A DNA stretch of 64,000 bases, taken from NCBI GenBank assembly GCA_020746995.1, contig JAGPXD010000001.1, forward strand, positions 6,076,001 to 6,140,000, given 5' to 3'. A model generated the notes under the pieces. It did not search any database and was not told the origin of the DNA. It worked only from the letters and a program-made list of their open reading frames with translations. The translations under genes were made by a program, and so were the position numbers. Source of the stretch: Plectosphaerella cucumerina. Taxonomy: Eukaryota; Ascomycota; Sordariomycetes; Glomerellales; Plectosphaerellaceae. Every line of letters begins with the position of its first letter. The first letter of the stretch is position 1. This document shows, in pieces, positions 47,908 through 60,289 of this stretch.

Positions 47908-48986
47908 TCAAGGCGATGCAGACGCAGGCTTCTTGACCTCCTTGCCCAGAATGGCCTGCATCTCCTTGGCGTAGCGCACCTGATCCGCCGCAGCCAGATC
48001 TTCGTAGACCTGTTCCATATTGTCAGCACGCGACGTCCTCGAAAGACCACACGCTTCTCGCGACTCACCTTCTTCTCTACGGGGTCGAGGTTCTTGTACT
48101 CCTCGCTAAGCTGCTTGGCCACCTCGGTGACCGCGCCCGACAGCTCACCAGAGGCCCAGCGGCTCTTGCTGTACAGGCCGAAAGCGAGCTGCGTGCCCTT
48201 GGGCAGACGCTCGTCGCGGATGGAGGGGCGCGTGAAGCTGCCCCAGCCCTCGGTCTTGCGGCGGAGCTGGCGGCGCGCGACGTTGGCGTTGTAGATCTCG
48301 ATGGGCTCGTGAGACTCGACCCATGCCCTGTAGGAGGCGTCGTTGGCGACCTTGTTCCTCGCGGCAGTGTCGGCGTATTCCTGTGGATATGGTCAGCGGC
48401 GACGGACGGAAAGGGGCGGCCGAGGGGTGGTGAAGGTCGGACATACCTGCAGCTCGGACGAGCTGAGAGACCGGAACTGCCTGGAGACGGCGGGCATCTG
48501 GACACCGACGGGAGAGCCGGGGACGACGTTTGCCGAAGAGTACACGAGCCAGGCCGTGTCGGGAAGCTTCTTGGGTTCCGAGAGCAGCGCCGTAACCTTG
48601 AGGTCCTTGATCTCCTGCCTGAGCTCCTTGGCCTCCTTCTTCAGCTTCTGCTCGGGCGTCAGGACCTTCTTCGGCTTGACCGCCTTGGGCTTGGCGGCGG
48701 CCTTCTTCTTCGCCGCAGGCTTCTTCTTTGCGGCGGCCGCCTTGGTCGCCGCCTTGGGCTTCGCAGCCGTCTTCTTGGTCGCGGTGGTGGCCTTCTTCGT
48801 CTTGGTGGCGGGCTTTTCGGAGGCGTCGGGAGAGCGGAAACGGAGCGATGTCGTGAAGGTCCTCAAGGCCGGCGCGACGACGGCCTTGGCAAAGGTGGGA
48901 GTCGCGGTTGTCGTGCGACGGCCCGCGAGGGCCGAGCCTCGAACGAGGACGCGCTGCACCGAGGCACGCCCGATAGCTGTCAGCAT
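47908..48986 (-). CDS. mitochondrial HMG-box-like DNA-binding protein
   Basis: Three exons, 48986-48447, 48380-48069 and 48009-47908, give 317 aa. The N-terminus (MLTAIGRASVQRVLVRGSALAGRR) is Arg-rich, acid-free and amphipathic, a clear mitochondrial presequence. A Lys/Ala-rich linker (AAKPKAATKAAAAKKKPAAKKKAA) resembles histone H1 tails. Two HMG-like segments follow: one from about 105 (LTPEQKLKKEAKELRQEIKDLKVTALLSEPKKLPDTAWLVY) and a second near 215-300 (KGTQLAFGLYSKSRWASGELSGAVTEVAKQLSEEYKNLDPVEKKVYEDLAAADQVRYAKEM). The arrangement fits an Abf2/TFAM-type protein that packages mitochondrial DNA. Domain similarity is weak by eye, so this is a family-level call. It is divergent from PRE4. Confidence 0.8.
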
Positions 48987-49582
48987 GGTGGGCGGTGGAC
49001 GTGGAGCAGTTGGGAAGATTGAGCGCGAGGTACGGGGAGCCGGAGGAATTGGGTGGGCGAGCGAGTGTTGTCGAGAATGATCGTGGGTACGGAAGAGCTA
49101 TGTTCAAGGTTTGTCGTGTGAAATGGGGTGGTGTTGATGCTGTGCATGAAGGGACATGCGCCCCTGCCCCCCTGTTTCGTCGGAGCTTGGAGTACCGAAG
49201 ACTTCCATTTTCACCAAGCTTAGGTGGAAAGAATAGTATCTCTACTTTTCTCCCCACACTGCGTCACCAGCAGCGTGTTCCAGCGCCCAACGACCCGCAC
49301 CCGGCAGGGGCACAGCAGCAGGAAGCTGCCGCAAGCTCGGGCCTGCCAAGGGCGCCTTATGTAATCAGCCTCCTGCTGCAGCCCAGAGGCACCAACGAGA
49401 CGCGAAGCTCAACTGGAGCTGCAACCTCACGCCGCTCCCCCAGCCGTCGCCATCAATCATCACCACCACCGCCCGACACACCAAAGCACCTCTCTCCCTT
49501 CCCATTCGACCCTGTCAACTTCGCCAGACGTCTTTCGGACAGCGCCAATCCTCCAGACCCAAGAACCCCCCAACCTCCCAGC
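48987..49582. promoter_or_regulatory. shared divergent promoter (HMG-box-like gene / PRE4)
   Basis: About 600 bases between two start codons. No TATA element is seen. I looked for the yeast proteasome element GGTGGCAAA upstream of PRE4 and did not see it. Confidence 0.45.
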
Positions 49583-50562
49583 ATGGATCACAGACCGCAA
49601 GCTTGGGGCCGTGTACGTCCCCCCGCAACACTGTTGCCCATCAGCGACAGCCTCCTGCCATGCCTCCATTGCTGACCCTCCCCCCAGCCCAGAGACGATG
49701 TCTACGGTGCCTATGACGCCACGCACATGAACCCCAACGGTCCCAACCAAGCAACACAATCACCCATCGTGACGGGCACATCCGTCGTCGCCATCAAGTA
49801 CAAGGACGGCGTCGTCATTGCCGCCGACAACCTGGGTATGCCAGCACCTTCATCCTCCTCTTCCGCACCCTCCCACTGACCTTGTCCTCCCCAGCGTCGT
49901 ACGGCTCCCTCGCCCGCTTCACCGACGTCAAGCGCCTCCGCACCTTCGCCGACTCCTCGGTCGTCGGTTTCGGCGGCGACGTCTCCGACATGCAATACCT
50001 CGACCGCCACCTGACCTCCCTCGCCATCGACGAGTCCTACGCCGCCCCCTCCATCACCGGCTCCGCCGGCGACCATCCCGCCGACGCCGCCGCCGGCACC
50101 TCCTCCTCCGGCAAGCCGCGCCTCAACGCCGCCAACCTCCACCGCTACCTGGCCAAGCTCTTCTACGCCCGCCGCTCAAAGTTCGACCCCCTCTGGAACC
50201 ACGTCCTGGTCGCCGGCATCGACGACGACAACAAGCCCTTCCTCGCCGCCGCCGACCTCCTCGGCACCACCTTCTCCGCCCCCTCCCTCGCCACCGGCTT
50301 CGGCTCCATGCTCGCCCAGCCCATCATGCGCCGCCACGCCCCCGACGAGGAGGCGGCCGCCAAGCTCACCCGCGAGGAGGCCGTCGAGGTCATCAAGGAG
50401 TGCATGAAGGTCCTCTACTACCGCGACGCCCGCTCCCTGGACTCGTACTCCATCGCCGTCGTCACGCGCGATGGCGTCGAGCTCAAGGAGAACGAGCAGC
50501 TGGAGAAGCAGAGCTGGGCATTTGCCGAGAGGATCAAGGGCTACGGCACGCAGACCGTCTAA
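49583..50562 (+). CDS. PRE4: 20S proteasome subunit beta type-7
   Basis: Three exons, 49583-49612, 49688-49835 and 49895-50562, give 281 aa. It is a non-catalytic beta subunit of the 20S core. Signature: SPIVTGTSVVAIKYKDGVVIAADNLASYGSLARFTDVKRLRTF, matching PSMB4/Pre4 in having TGTS at the mature start but GSLARF where active subunits keep their catalytic surroundings, followed by GGDVSDMQYLDRHL. An Ala/Gly/Ser-rich insertion (about 115-135) is unusual but common in filamentous-fungal orthologs. The C-terminal region ends with the family's ITKEGVEL-like segment (VTRDGVELKENEQLEKQSW). Intron 1 has two possible acceptors five bases apart (49687 and 49692), so the join after Gly-Arg is uncertain by a few bases. 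Another 26S gene, RPT4, lies 8 kb away. Confidence 0.93.
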
Positions 50563-51072
50563 GTACAAGGGCTGGTGCGGAAGTTCGATGGACGCAGGAC
50601 ACTTTGTGCTAGAGGGGGGTTAGGTCATGTGACCTTGTACCAATAGACGGGAATGACAAATGCCCTGCCATGAATGTTTTGTCCGTGTTCTGCTCGCAGT
50701 TGCTGGTGTGTGCTTGTGGCCTTCTCGTTGCTGGGCCGAGATCCCGATGACCTGTCCTGGATCATCGGCGCTTGCCACGTTTCCGGGTCGTACAGATGAA
50801 AACAGCCAAAACATCAACAGCAAGACATGGTCACCAATTTTCACGTGCAAAAACACCCCCCCCTGAGATCGGTCTAAAGCATCAATTCCGCTGAGTGTTC
50901 GTCTGCCTAGTTCATCCGCGGCAGCGTTCTGGCCCCATTCCAATAATACATCATGACAGGTCTTGTCTAAGCGCTTGAAATTCCAAACAAGGGCCGGCCT
51001 TTTTCCCCGTGATCCACATCCATTAAACACCCCGCAAGCGCCCTTCCCGTCTCAATCTCAAGGTCAATCTGC
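50563..51072. other. convergent 3' flanks of PRE4 and GFA1
   Basis: About 510 bases between convergent stops; 3' UTR-like sequence only. Confidence 0.55.
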
Positions 51073-54000
51073 TTACTCGACGGTGACAGACTTGGCCAGG
51101 TTGCGAGGGAAGTCGACGTTGAGACCCTCCATGACGGCGAGCCAGTAGGCGATGAGCTGCAGAGGAATGACATTGAGGATACCCTGCAGGACGTCGACGG
51201 TGCTGGGGATCTCGATCTTCTGGGCCTCGCTGGCGCTGAACTCCTCGTCGTTGGGGTTGCAGATGACGATGGGCTTGCCGTTGCGGGCGACGACTGGTTA
51301 GAGTTAGCAAACACGAAATGAAGATATAGCAGGCGAAGGGGAACATACCCTGCTGGTAGGCGTTGAGGGACTTCTTGAAGATCTCGTCGCGGGTGAGGAT
51401 CATGATGATGGGAAGGTTCTCGTCGACAAGAGCCAGCACACCGTGCTTCAGCTCACCCGACATGACGGCCTCACAGTGCAGGTAGGAGATTTCCTTGATC
51501 TTCAGCGCACCCTCGAGGGCAGTGGAGAACTGGCTGCCACGGCCGAGCAGCAGCAGTGACTTCTGGTTCTTGAAGGTCTGAGCGCACAGCTGCTTGATGG
51601 CCTGATCCTGGGTAAGGATGTCCTTGATCTGGTCCGAGATCTTGGCGAGACCGTCCATGATCTCCTCGCGGCGCTTCTGCTTGGAGGCGCGGTCCTCGCT
51701 AAGGGACAGCGCGAACATGACCATGGCGATGAACTGCGAGGTGTAGGCCTTGGTGGAGGCGACACCGATCTCAGGGCCGGCGTTGACGTGAACACCGCAG
51801 TGGGTGAGGAGAGAGATGGACGAGCCGACGACGTTGACGATACCGACGGTCAGGGCGCCGCGCTCAAGGCAGTACCTAAGTGCCATGAGGGAGTCGGCGG
51901 TCTCACCAGACTGGGAGACGAAGACGCAGGTGTCGTCACGGAAGACGGGGGCCTGGCGATCGAGGAAATCGGAGGCGAGCTCGACGGCGATGGGGATCTC
52001 GGCCAGCTCCTCAAAGACACCACGGACGGCCATGCAAGAGTGGTAGCTGGTACCGCAGGCAATGAAGATGATCCTGCGGCAGCGGCGGATGGTGGAGATG
52101 TAGGAGCGCAGGCCGCCGAGGGTGACGGTCTTGTTGGCCGCGTCGAGACGTCCACGCATGGTGTTGACGACGGACTCGGGCTGCTCGAAGATCTCCTTCT
52201 GCATGAAGTGATCGAACTTGCCCTTCATGATCTCCTGGAGCTCAAGCTCGAGGGTCTGGATGGTGCGGACGTTGGAGCTGCCGTCGGCCTTCTTCAGGCG
52301 GTGGATGTTCAGGGAGCCCTCGTGGATGTGGGCAATGTCGTCGTCCTCGAGGTACATGACCTTCTTGGTGTGCTCGACGATGGCCGAGGGGTCCGAGGAC
52401 AGGAAGAACTCGGTGGGCATGGGCATGCCATCGTCGGTCATGAAGGCGCGCGACTGGGAGCGGTGGAGGAGGGACTTGTCGGGGGTGGAGAGCAGGGCGC
52501 TGGGGTTGAGCAGGTCGCTCTGCTTCTTGAGGGCGGCATTCTGCGAGGCGGCCTCGGCGGGGAGGGCAGCGGTCTCGTCCGAGTACTCGACGTCGACAAA
52601 GTCGACCTTCATGCGGCGGGAGGTCTTGACGCCGATGACGAGGGGCGAACCCTTGCGGGCGGCAACGACCTCATGGGGGTAGTGGACGGACTTGATGAGC
52701 AGACCGTAGGCGCCCTCGAGCTCCTGGATGACGGCCTTGGCGAGGTCGGTGAAGCCAATGGTGGGGTGCTGGTCGTAGAGGTACTTGGCGAGCTTGGCAA
52801 TGCACTCGGTATCCGTCTCGGTCTCGAACTTGAAGCCCTTGGCGCTCAGGAGGGTCTTGAGCTCCTTGTAGTTGGTGATGATACCATTGTGGACGACGGT
52901 GAACTCCCAGGTGGGGTCGGACCTGCAAGGGGGGAGAGGCGGTGTTAGCAATTGCATCGCATTTTCGATATGAAAGAGCCGAGTCATGCGTGGATGCAGG
53001 CTTCTTTTCGGGAAAGGGGGGACGAGGAGAAACGTACCTGTGGGGGTGGCAGTTCAGGCGAGAAGGAGGACCGTGGGTGGCCCAGCGGGTGTGGGCGATA
53101 CCAGCGTGGGAGTCGAAGATCTGGGTGAGGTCGGGCTTGGACTCCTCGATGAGCTGCTTGAGCTTGGCGACCTTGCCAACCTCCTTGAAGGCGAAGACCT
53201 CGTTCTTCTTGTCGCCGTCGACAGCCAGGCCGGCGGAATCGTAGCCACGGTACTCGAGACGGGACAGGCCTGGACGGGGGGAGCAAGAATTAGCGTCAGC
53301 AAACAGTGGGCTTTCTTGGGTGTCCGGGTGTCGGTGGAGGGGCGATGAGAGGCGCCGTCGGTTGCCGAGGGGGCACTGAAGCTCTGACTAAGAGGCTCCA
53401 GGCCACCTTGCTGCACCGCCGGCGGCAAACACTGTGAAGAAAGGGGGTGCCCCAGAGAAGGGAGGGGGGGCGAAAGCAAGCTACCCCCGTCGGACCGAGC
53501 CCGAAATAGAGCTCGATGCTGACAAGGGCAGCCAGCAAACGCAAACATGGGCCATTGTGTTGGGGATGAGGTGGGCAGAGTGCTGGATCGAATCCATGTC
53601 GATCAGAGGGGGGGAGAACTCACCGTTGACGAGAGTGTCGAGGATGAACTTGCGGTCCTTCTCAACCAGGTAGTTGACGTAGCCGAAAATGCCACTACAC
53701 GCGAAACAGGCTGCGTCAGCTTCCAAGAGCTCCTAGACGGTGAGACGGCGGCCCATTGACGGCGGCACTGGAGGAGGAGGAGGAGGCCCAGGTGCAGGTG
53801 GGCGGGCCCATGTTGGAGCTAGGGGCGCAGCCAGCTGAAAGTGACGGACGGACGTGCTGTACTGTGCTGTGCTGATCCTCGCTGCTTTCTCACGAGAGAT
53901 TGTGCGCGCCGGGCGGCTGCCATTGGCGGGGCAGCGAGGATCGAGGCACGCCGGGTTCAGCTGGCGAGCAGGGCGTGAAACAGACGAGAGCGGTGGAGGA

Positions 54001-54159
54001 AGGACGAGGAGGCTCCCAGCCCGCCCCTCACTTCTCGCGCGCTCCGAAGCTCCGCTCCGCCGTCCAGGCGATTCGAGTCGGTCCGTCCAGTCCAGTCCAG
54101 TGCCAGCCGTTCGGTCGGTCGGCCAGAGGGGGGCAGAAGGGGGAGAAAACATACCACAT
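51073..54159 (-). CDS. GFA1: glutamine-fructose-6-phosphate aminotransferase (isomerizing)
   Basis: First and rate-limiting step of UDP-GlcNAc synthesis (chitin, glycosylation, GPI anchors): fructose 6-phosphate plus glutamine to glucosamine 6-phosphate. Five exons: 54159-54155, 53694-53624, 53269-53038, 52922-51349 and 51293-51073, giving 700 aa, as expected for fungal GFA1. The first exon is just ATG plus TG; the nucleophile Cys2 codon is completed by the T at 53694 after a 460-nt intron. The class II amidotransferase domain follows (CGIFGYVNYL, RLEYRGYDSAGLAV, HTRWATHG, NGIITNY), then two SIS domains (IACGTSYHS, SQSGETADSL, GASTK-like GVASTKAYTSQ, LLLGRGSQFSTALEGALKIKE) and the terminal NLAKSVTVE. 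Frame and spacing agree at every join. Confidence 0.96.
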
Positions 54160-57100
54160 GTTGTCTGCTGAAGTGATGGGTTGCGGGGAGACGAAAAGGT
54201 GGCTGGTGCAATGGTAGGAAGCGGGGGAGCTTCTGCCGGAGTTCGTCGAGGTCGGTCTGGTGTGAGCGAGCGAGCGGTACTCGTGAAGTGGCGAGGAAAC
54301 GGAAGGGGGTATCAAAAGGGAAGACCGAACAGAGAGGCTGCGAGGAAGAGAGGAAGAGAGAGAGCAGGAGCTTGAGCTTTGATGTAGGAGGAGGAGAGGA
54401 GGAGAGAGAAGAGGCAGGAGAGACGGGTCGTTGCCAGAGACGGCGGGGAGCTGGAACAGCTTTATGCTTCGCTCGTCAGCCCATGGCCCCTAGTGTTATG
54501 TCGCATGTTCCCCCCCCCGGACCTGAGGAGGAGGTTCAAAATGTCTGGACCGACCAGGGGACAGACACGAGCAGCAAAAGCAGGCAGACTTTCAAAGCAT
54601 GGAAGCAGACAAGCAGCAGCGCAGCAACACACCTAGCGGCAGCCAAAACATGGTATGGTGGAGGCAGAGCGAGGGGCAGCTTCAAGCCTACGGCCCAGTG
54701 AGCTGCACCGAACGCTAACCCGAGCAGGGGCCTTGGTGGGGTTCGGGTCGGGTTTGCTTTGGCCCCTGGGGGGGGGAGGGGGTGCTTTTGGGTGGCTGAG
54801 TGTGGCCCGCCGCCGCTCTGGCTGCATGCGCTTTCTGTTTCTGTTTGGGGCCGGATCGGTTTGCTAGTGCCGGGTCTTGCTTTGCTGTGCCTGCTGAGGT
54901 GCAGCACTGACACTCTGCTTGGTGATGCTCTCCAATCCGCACCAACCCTCTTTGCCCTTGGTGTCCGTCCGGCCTGGGCTGACTGACGGCGAGACGGACG
55001 CGGCGGCGGGAGAGAAGGCTCTAGGGTTTTCGGTAGTGGCCCGGTCCAGGTCCAGATCACGGTCCAGATGCAGCTTCACGGGCCGATGTCTTTTCAGACC
55101 ACATATGCTGTCTTTACAGTTTTGCATCAGGCAGATAATACATATCGCGGCACTGCATCTTGCTGTCTCGCGATCGCCAAGGTGCTGCTCAGAGACAGCG
55201 CCACGAGAAGGAGCGGTGTGGGTTGACATCCCTTTGGAGGTGCAGCGAGCGGAGCGGAGGGTCTAGAGGGTGCATCCAAAAAGCCCCTGCCAACGGGGAC
55301 GGGAGTGAGTGACGCAGGTGCTTTTTTTGCGCTTTGCGGTTTCCGTTGCTGTGGTGGGGTAAAGCGGGCATCGAGGCGTTGGCCGGGTCGCCCAGCTCAG
55401 GCTCGCCACTCATCCAAACATGAAATCCAGGTCAGTGGTTTGCCAGCTCACACGTCCCGGCCGCCATGTCTCTCCCGGGCCCTCGGAGCAGACCAAAATC
55501 CTGGTCCATCGTTGGATGGATATCGCTCAAGGCTGTGTTGCCACGGCAAACATGGTGTTTGCCGCCCCAGCAGTCGTATCCAGCTTGAATCCACGCCGTA
55601 TACTCGCGGGGCCCCGTCCCCTCGCTCACTCCGGGCAACCGACGACTCGCTGTCCTGATACCCGCCTTTGCTTGCCTCTCGGACGTTCCGTGGCCCGCAC
55701 GCATCTGTCCCAGCTGCAGAGCCGCATCTCGTGTTCCCTCAACCAAGCTTCATCATGTCTTGCCATTGCCCAGCCTCTTCGACCCTTCGTGAGGCAAGAG
55801 GAAGCTCGGGCCCGCTGCAGCCTGGGGGTCCATCCATTCCATTCCATACCGTCTGCCGCTTTTCGTGCAGGTGCCCGTGGTGATGACAACGCCCGCTTGT
55901 AAGCTGACTGATATCAACCCATGCCTCTCCATCCATCCTCATCCTTCTATTCATCACCGCAAGCCTTTGAGACGGGACATCAATGGTCCCGAGAAGCCTG
56001 CTCGACGCATGTGTGGCGCCGTCATGAACCCCTCCAAGCATGCCTGTCTCGCCGGCACCGAGACGGTGGACAGCACATTAGGACCCTTTTTTCCATTGGG
56101 ATCAGCCTTCCGCACCATGTACGACGTCGTGGCCGTTGGGGGATCATCGGGGCTTTCGTTCTACTCGAGACACAAGCACTCACGTTCGTCCCCGCCGAGT
56201 CCGACCAGGGGGGGGGAATAACCGCCTCGGTGGCCTCTTCAACATCAACAACGCCCAATCACCCCGCCGGGATCAGCCTTGTCTTGTCCCCCCCCTCTGA
56301 CACCAGATCGTCTGCCGGTAACATGCGCCGTCGTCCCTCTCCTGCCTTGAACAGAGTGACGTCCGTCGCGTTGCAACGGCGACATCATAGGCTCATGGCC
56401 AAACCCACCAAGAACTCGTATTTTACCCCTGAACCCCCGCTCCCCTCCCCTCCATCATGCCCGCTCGGCACCCGCAATGCAGTGCGCGAGCAACGCCCTT
56501 TGGCCCTGTCCGATGCGAGGCGCCTCGGAGGGTGGGTGGGTGACGGACGGCCCTGTTGTGGCCACAACGATGACCACGACCCCTGAAAATCCGGGAACAG
56601 ACCCCCCCCCTCGTCCCATCGCTTTTGCCCCCCCGACTGTCGGAACAGACACCGTCACAAAGGTCAGAGCTCGACCTGCAGCAGCTCGACTCGCCGCCCG
56701 CTAGCTAGTGGGCAGTAGCGCGCCGGTGGATCGACGGCCTTGCCGCCAACAGGTACGAGAATCTCGTCGCCGTACAGCCCTCCTCCCGAGCCAGGAAAAG
56801 TGAACGGGAAAGCCGAACCCCCATTCCAGCCAGTGGAAGGGGGGATCCAGAACACCCCCTGACCGCACACCTGGCTTTGCTTCCAAGAATAGCTGCTGAT
56901 CTGGGCACTGATCTCATGCCATGCAGGGATCAGGAGAGCTTGCTGCTGCGCCGCGGGCGCGCCCTTTGAGCACCACCCCGGCAGCAGCCCGGCCAGCTCA
57001 ACATCGTCAGTGCCCGGTGCAGGTGCAGGTGCAGGTACGAACCGTAACCTTAAACATCGTGGAACCAGGCGGCCGTCTTCATGTGCTGTCGCGGATACGC

Positions 57101-58105
57101 ATCAGTAAAGATGCCGGGTATCGAAGTGTGCCATGTCAATCAGAGCTGCGTTCTCGCCATCGAAGAGCTCACATGATGGGGCCAAAGCTAGACCTCGGCC
57201 TTGCCCTAACACAACACGCCGTTTGCGGCGAATCGATAGTTGATGCTATTTTCTGGTCATCGGCCAAAGTCAGAGTCCCTCAGGCGAGGGGCCCGCTTCT
57301 GCTCACGAAGGCCAGACGGGTCCTTGCACCCTCCCACACTCGAGAACGAGTAGACAGGTCCCAGATGAGTATCCTCGGTGCAATCCCTGGAGTCATCTCT
57401 GAACCCCTTTTCCCCAAATCCCACGTACTTGTACAGCCCTGGACCCACGCATGCCTGCCCAGACTGCCAGAGTCAGCCAGCCAGCCTTGAAGGAAGACGC
57501 TTCGCCCGATCCGTCGTCAGCCCTACAGCTCTGCTCTTGTTGCTGGCGCCGCCGCCTGCACCGCGCCTCGTACGAACCCGGCAACCATGCCGAGCTATGC
57601 TCTTGGCTGAGGCTGGACGGGCTTACTTGCACCCATTCCAGTCAGCACGTGGGATCTATCTGTGCCCGAGGCATTGGCACCACTTCACAATCACCAGGCA
57701 TCACGGACTGGACTGGCAGGCAAACCTCCCATTGACTAGCTACAGGGTCACAAAGGTTGCGACCTGGCTGCCAGTCGGGCTTCAGTGCCTGCTGATATCA
57801 TAACGTTCCGCAGTTCCTGTATCCGATTCCCAAACACCGAGCAAAAGGATGTGTGTACAATCCTGGCAATAACAGACCCCGCCTGGCTTCCTTTCCCTGG
57901 CCGGCGACCAATCCGTTTGGATGCAATGATGCGTGTGTTGTTATACAGTACGCACGAATTTATCGTGGTCCGGGATCTCCGCCCAACACCACCTTCGTGC
58001 TGTTCTTCTTGCCGTCTCAAAAGAAGACACGACCACGCCAAATGTAACAGAGCCGCTGATGCTCTGGCGAATGCGTGTTGTCATGAAATATGCTCCTCCG
58101 TCCGC
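54160..58105. other. 4-kb stretch without a credible gene, upstream of GFA1
   Basis: Left end holds the GFA1 promoter and a CT-rich leader (on the minus strand) with GA-rich tracts at about 54,330-54,420. The rest, up to the 3' end of RPT4, has only low-quality open frames with shadow-like composition. A GGTGCA run lies at 57016-57035. No RNA gene or mobile element is recognised. Confidence 0.5.
57016..57035. repeat. GGTGCA tandem repeat
   Basis: A little over three tandem copies of GGTGCA in non-coding DNA. Confidence 0.8.
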
Positions 58106-59472
58106 TTACAGCTTCTGGTACTCAAGCTTGCCCTCAAGCTTCTTCGACTCGGCAACCTTGCGGACCGCCTTGTTGAAGTCATCCTGGCTGATGGCATCGC
58201 GGTAGTCCTTGATGGCAAAGAGGCCGCTATAGATGTGTCAGTGTCAACTCGGTGATGGAAAAGAAAGTGGGGCTAGACTTACGCCTCGGTGACGACGTTG
58301 CGCAGATCCGCACCGTTGAGGCCATCGCTCATCTTGACGACGCTCTCGAAGTCGATCTCGCCTTCGGTGACCACGCCGGAGGCATGGATCTTGAGAATCT
58401 CGAGACGGCCAACCTCGTTGGGAAGAGGGATCTCGATCTTGCGGTCGAGACGACCGGCACGCAGCAGAGCGGGGTCAAGGGTATCGGGGCGGTTGGTGGC
58501 CATGATGATCTTGGTCTTGCCGAGGTAGTCGAAACCGTCGAGCTGGTTGAGAAGCTCCATCAGGGTGCGTTGGATCTCGCGATCAGCGCTAGTGCCCTCG
58601 GAGAACCTGCGACCACCGATGGCGTCGATCTCGTCCATGAAGATAATGCAGGGCTCGTGCTCCTTGGCGTATCCGAACATCTCGCGGATGAGGCGGGCAG
58701 ACTCGCCGATGTACTTGTCGACAATGGCGGAGGAGACAACTGGAAAGCCAAACAGGTCAGTAAGCTGTCGGGCTTGACTGCGGTAGGCCAAGGGGAGGAA
58801 ACGTACCCTTGAGGAAGTTGGTCTCGAGGCTGCAGGCGACGGCACGAGCCAGAAGGGTCTTGCCGGTACCGGGAGGTCCGTAGAGAAGAACGCCCTTAGG
58901 AGGCTTGATGCCGACACGCAGGAACAGTTCGGGGTTCTTGAGGGGGAGCTCGATGACCTCACGAAGCTCGCGGATCTGGTCGTTAAGGCCGCCAATACCG
59001 GCAAAACTGACCTGACCGGGGTCCTCGAGAGACATATTGTAGACGAGAGGGTCGACCTCGCGAGGAAGCATGCGCATGATGGTGAGGGTGGTCATGTCGA
59101 GGGCCACGCGAGTGCCCTGCTTCAGCTTGGCCTTGTCGAGCTTGGATCGGCAACCGACGACGTAACGGGGGCCAGAAGAGGCCTTGACGATGACTGCGGA
59201 GGGGAGGGGTCAGAATGTGAGGGCATCTCAATTGGGCAGGCAGGGGGAAACTTACACCTCTCATCAGGGAGCTGCTTGAGGACCTCACCAATAATCTGGC
59301 CCACACTCTGAAGCGCCTTGATGGAGTCCTCTGTGCGCTCGTACTCCTTCTGAAGCTCGCGGATCTCCAGGCGGATGTCCTTGAGCTTGGATTCGAGCTC
59401 TCTCGACTTGAGAAGCTCGGTGCGGTACTCGTCGAGCGTGCGCTTGCGCTCCTCGTCCATGGGGGGAGCCAT
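58106..59472 (-). CDS. RPT4: 26S proteasome regulatory ATPase subunit 10B (RPT4)
   Basis: AAA+ ATPase of the 19S base that unfolds ubiquitylated substrates and opens the 20S core. Exons 59472-59256, 59193-58807, 58739-58283 and 58226-58106 give 393 aa from the ATG at 59472, close to human PSMC6. Order: N-terminal coiled coil (TLDEYRTELLKSRELESKLKDIRLEIRELQKEYERTEDSIKALQSVGQ), OB fold (DERFIVKASSGPRYVVGC), Walker A GPPGTGKT, Walker B IIFMDEIDAIG, second region of homology ATNRPDTLDPALLRAGRLDRKIE, and the C-terminal tail ending EYQKL, typical of Rpt4. An upstream exon (59824-59694) could join in frame to a longer second exon (starting 59518) and add about 59 residues; I prefer the shorter start because it fits the family and the extension is Arg/Ala-rich. 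Confidence 0.94.
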
Positions 59473-60289
59473 CTTGCCGTTGCTCTCGTTGGAGGTCTCG
59501 CTCCGGGAATCGATGGCGCTGCGTGGAGGAGAGAAAAAGGTGTCAGACAGAAGATGCGACGCCTGAAATTTCGGCAGCGCAGTTCGGGAAGGGCAGGGAA
59601 ATCGCGTTGCGAGGTGGGTGACAAGATCGGGTTGTTCGCGGGATGGAACGGCAGGAGCGAAGGTGGTGGAAGGCAGCTACAGGCTGTACGTACCTCTGCC
59701 TGCGATGGGCAAGTGCATCAGCGGCGAGCGCACGGGCCGCATACTCCCTGAAGGCCGCCGTGGGTGGAGTCAGGGCCCTAGCCCGTCGGCGGTGGTACGA
59801 ATAGCCTTGTCCACCGCGACGCATTTTGCCGATGATCTGCCGATGACGTGGTTCGGTGAGACTGTCGGTGAAGGGGGGTCAGTAGCGTGGACTTCGGTGA
59901 AGATCGGTGTAGCTGGTCTTCAGGCCAAGATCTCGGTCAAGTGCACATCACAGCGGTGGCACTAGTCCCGACTGGGGCGGTTGTGTAAGAGGCAGCTGCC
60001 ATTGTTCAACCCATTCACTTCGCAGCCAAGACCTGACATGACAAGTATCATTTTTTGCAAGGCATCTTTGCGGTTACTTTCAAGTTGTGGGCTATGTTTT
60101 GTTTTCCATCTGTAATTTGGAAGACTAGGCATGTCTCAACGTTCAACCTCATCGAAGAACGACGTCTTCGTCTTCAACTCAAAGTCAGTGATGTTTTGCA
60201 TGTCCCTCGTGCCTCGTGACCCTTCACTTCCAGTCTCTGTTTTATGCTCAAATTTGTGGTACATCTCAGATATACTAACAATTGGCATC
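59473..60289. other. RPT4 upstream region and oxidoreductase 3' flank
   Basis: About 820 bases. The left part carries the probable RPT4 5' UTR with an intron (donor GTACGT at 59693-59688, acceptor CGCAG ending at 59519). The right part is 3' flank of the oxidoreductase. A GGTGGCACT at about 59,954 resembles but does not match the proteasome element GGTGGCAAA. Confidence 0.5.

Noticed and set aside
54536..56586. Open frames of 160-220 codons upstream of GFA1
   Set aside because: Low-complexity translation with no domain, and no support from splice signals.
59945..59965. GGTGGCACT near RPT4, similar to the proteasome element GGTGGCAAA
   Set aside because: Two mismatches and almost 500 bases from the start codon; no copy upstream of PRE4.
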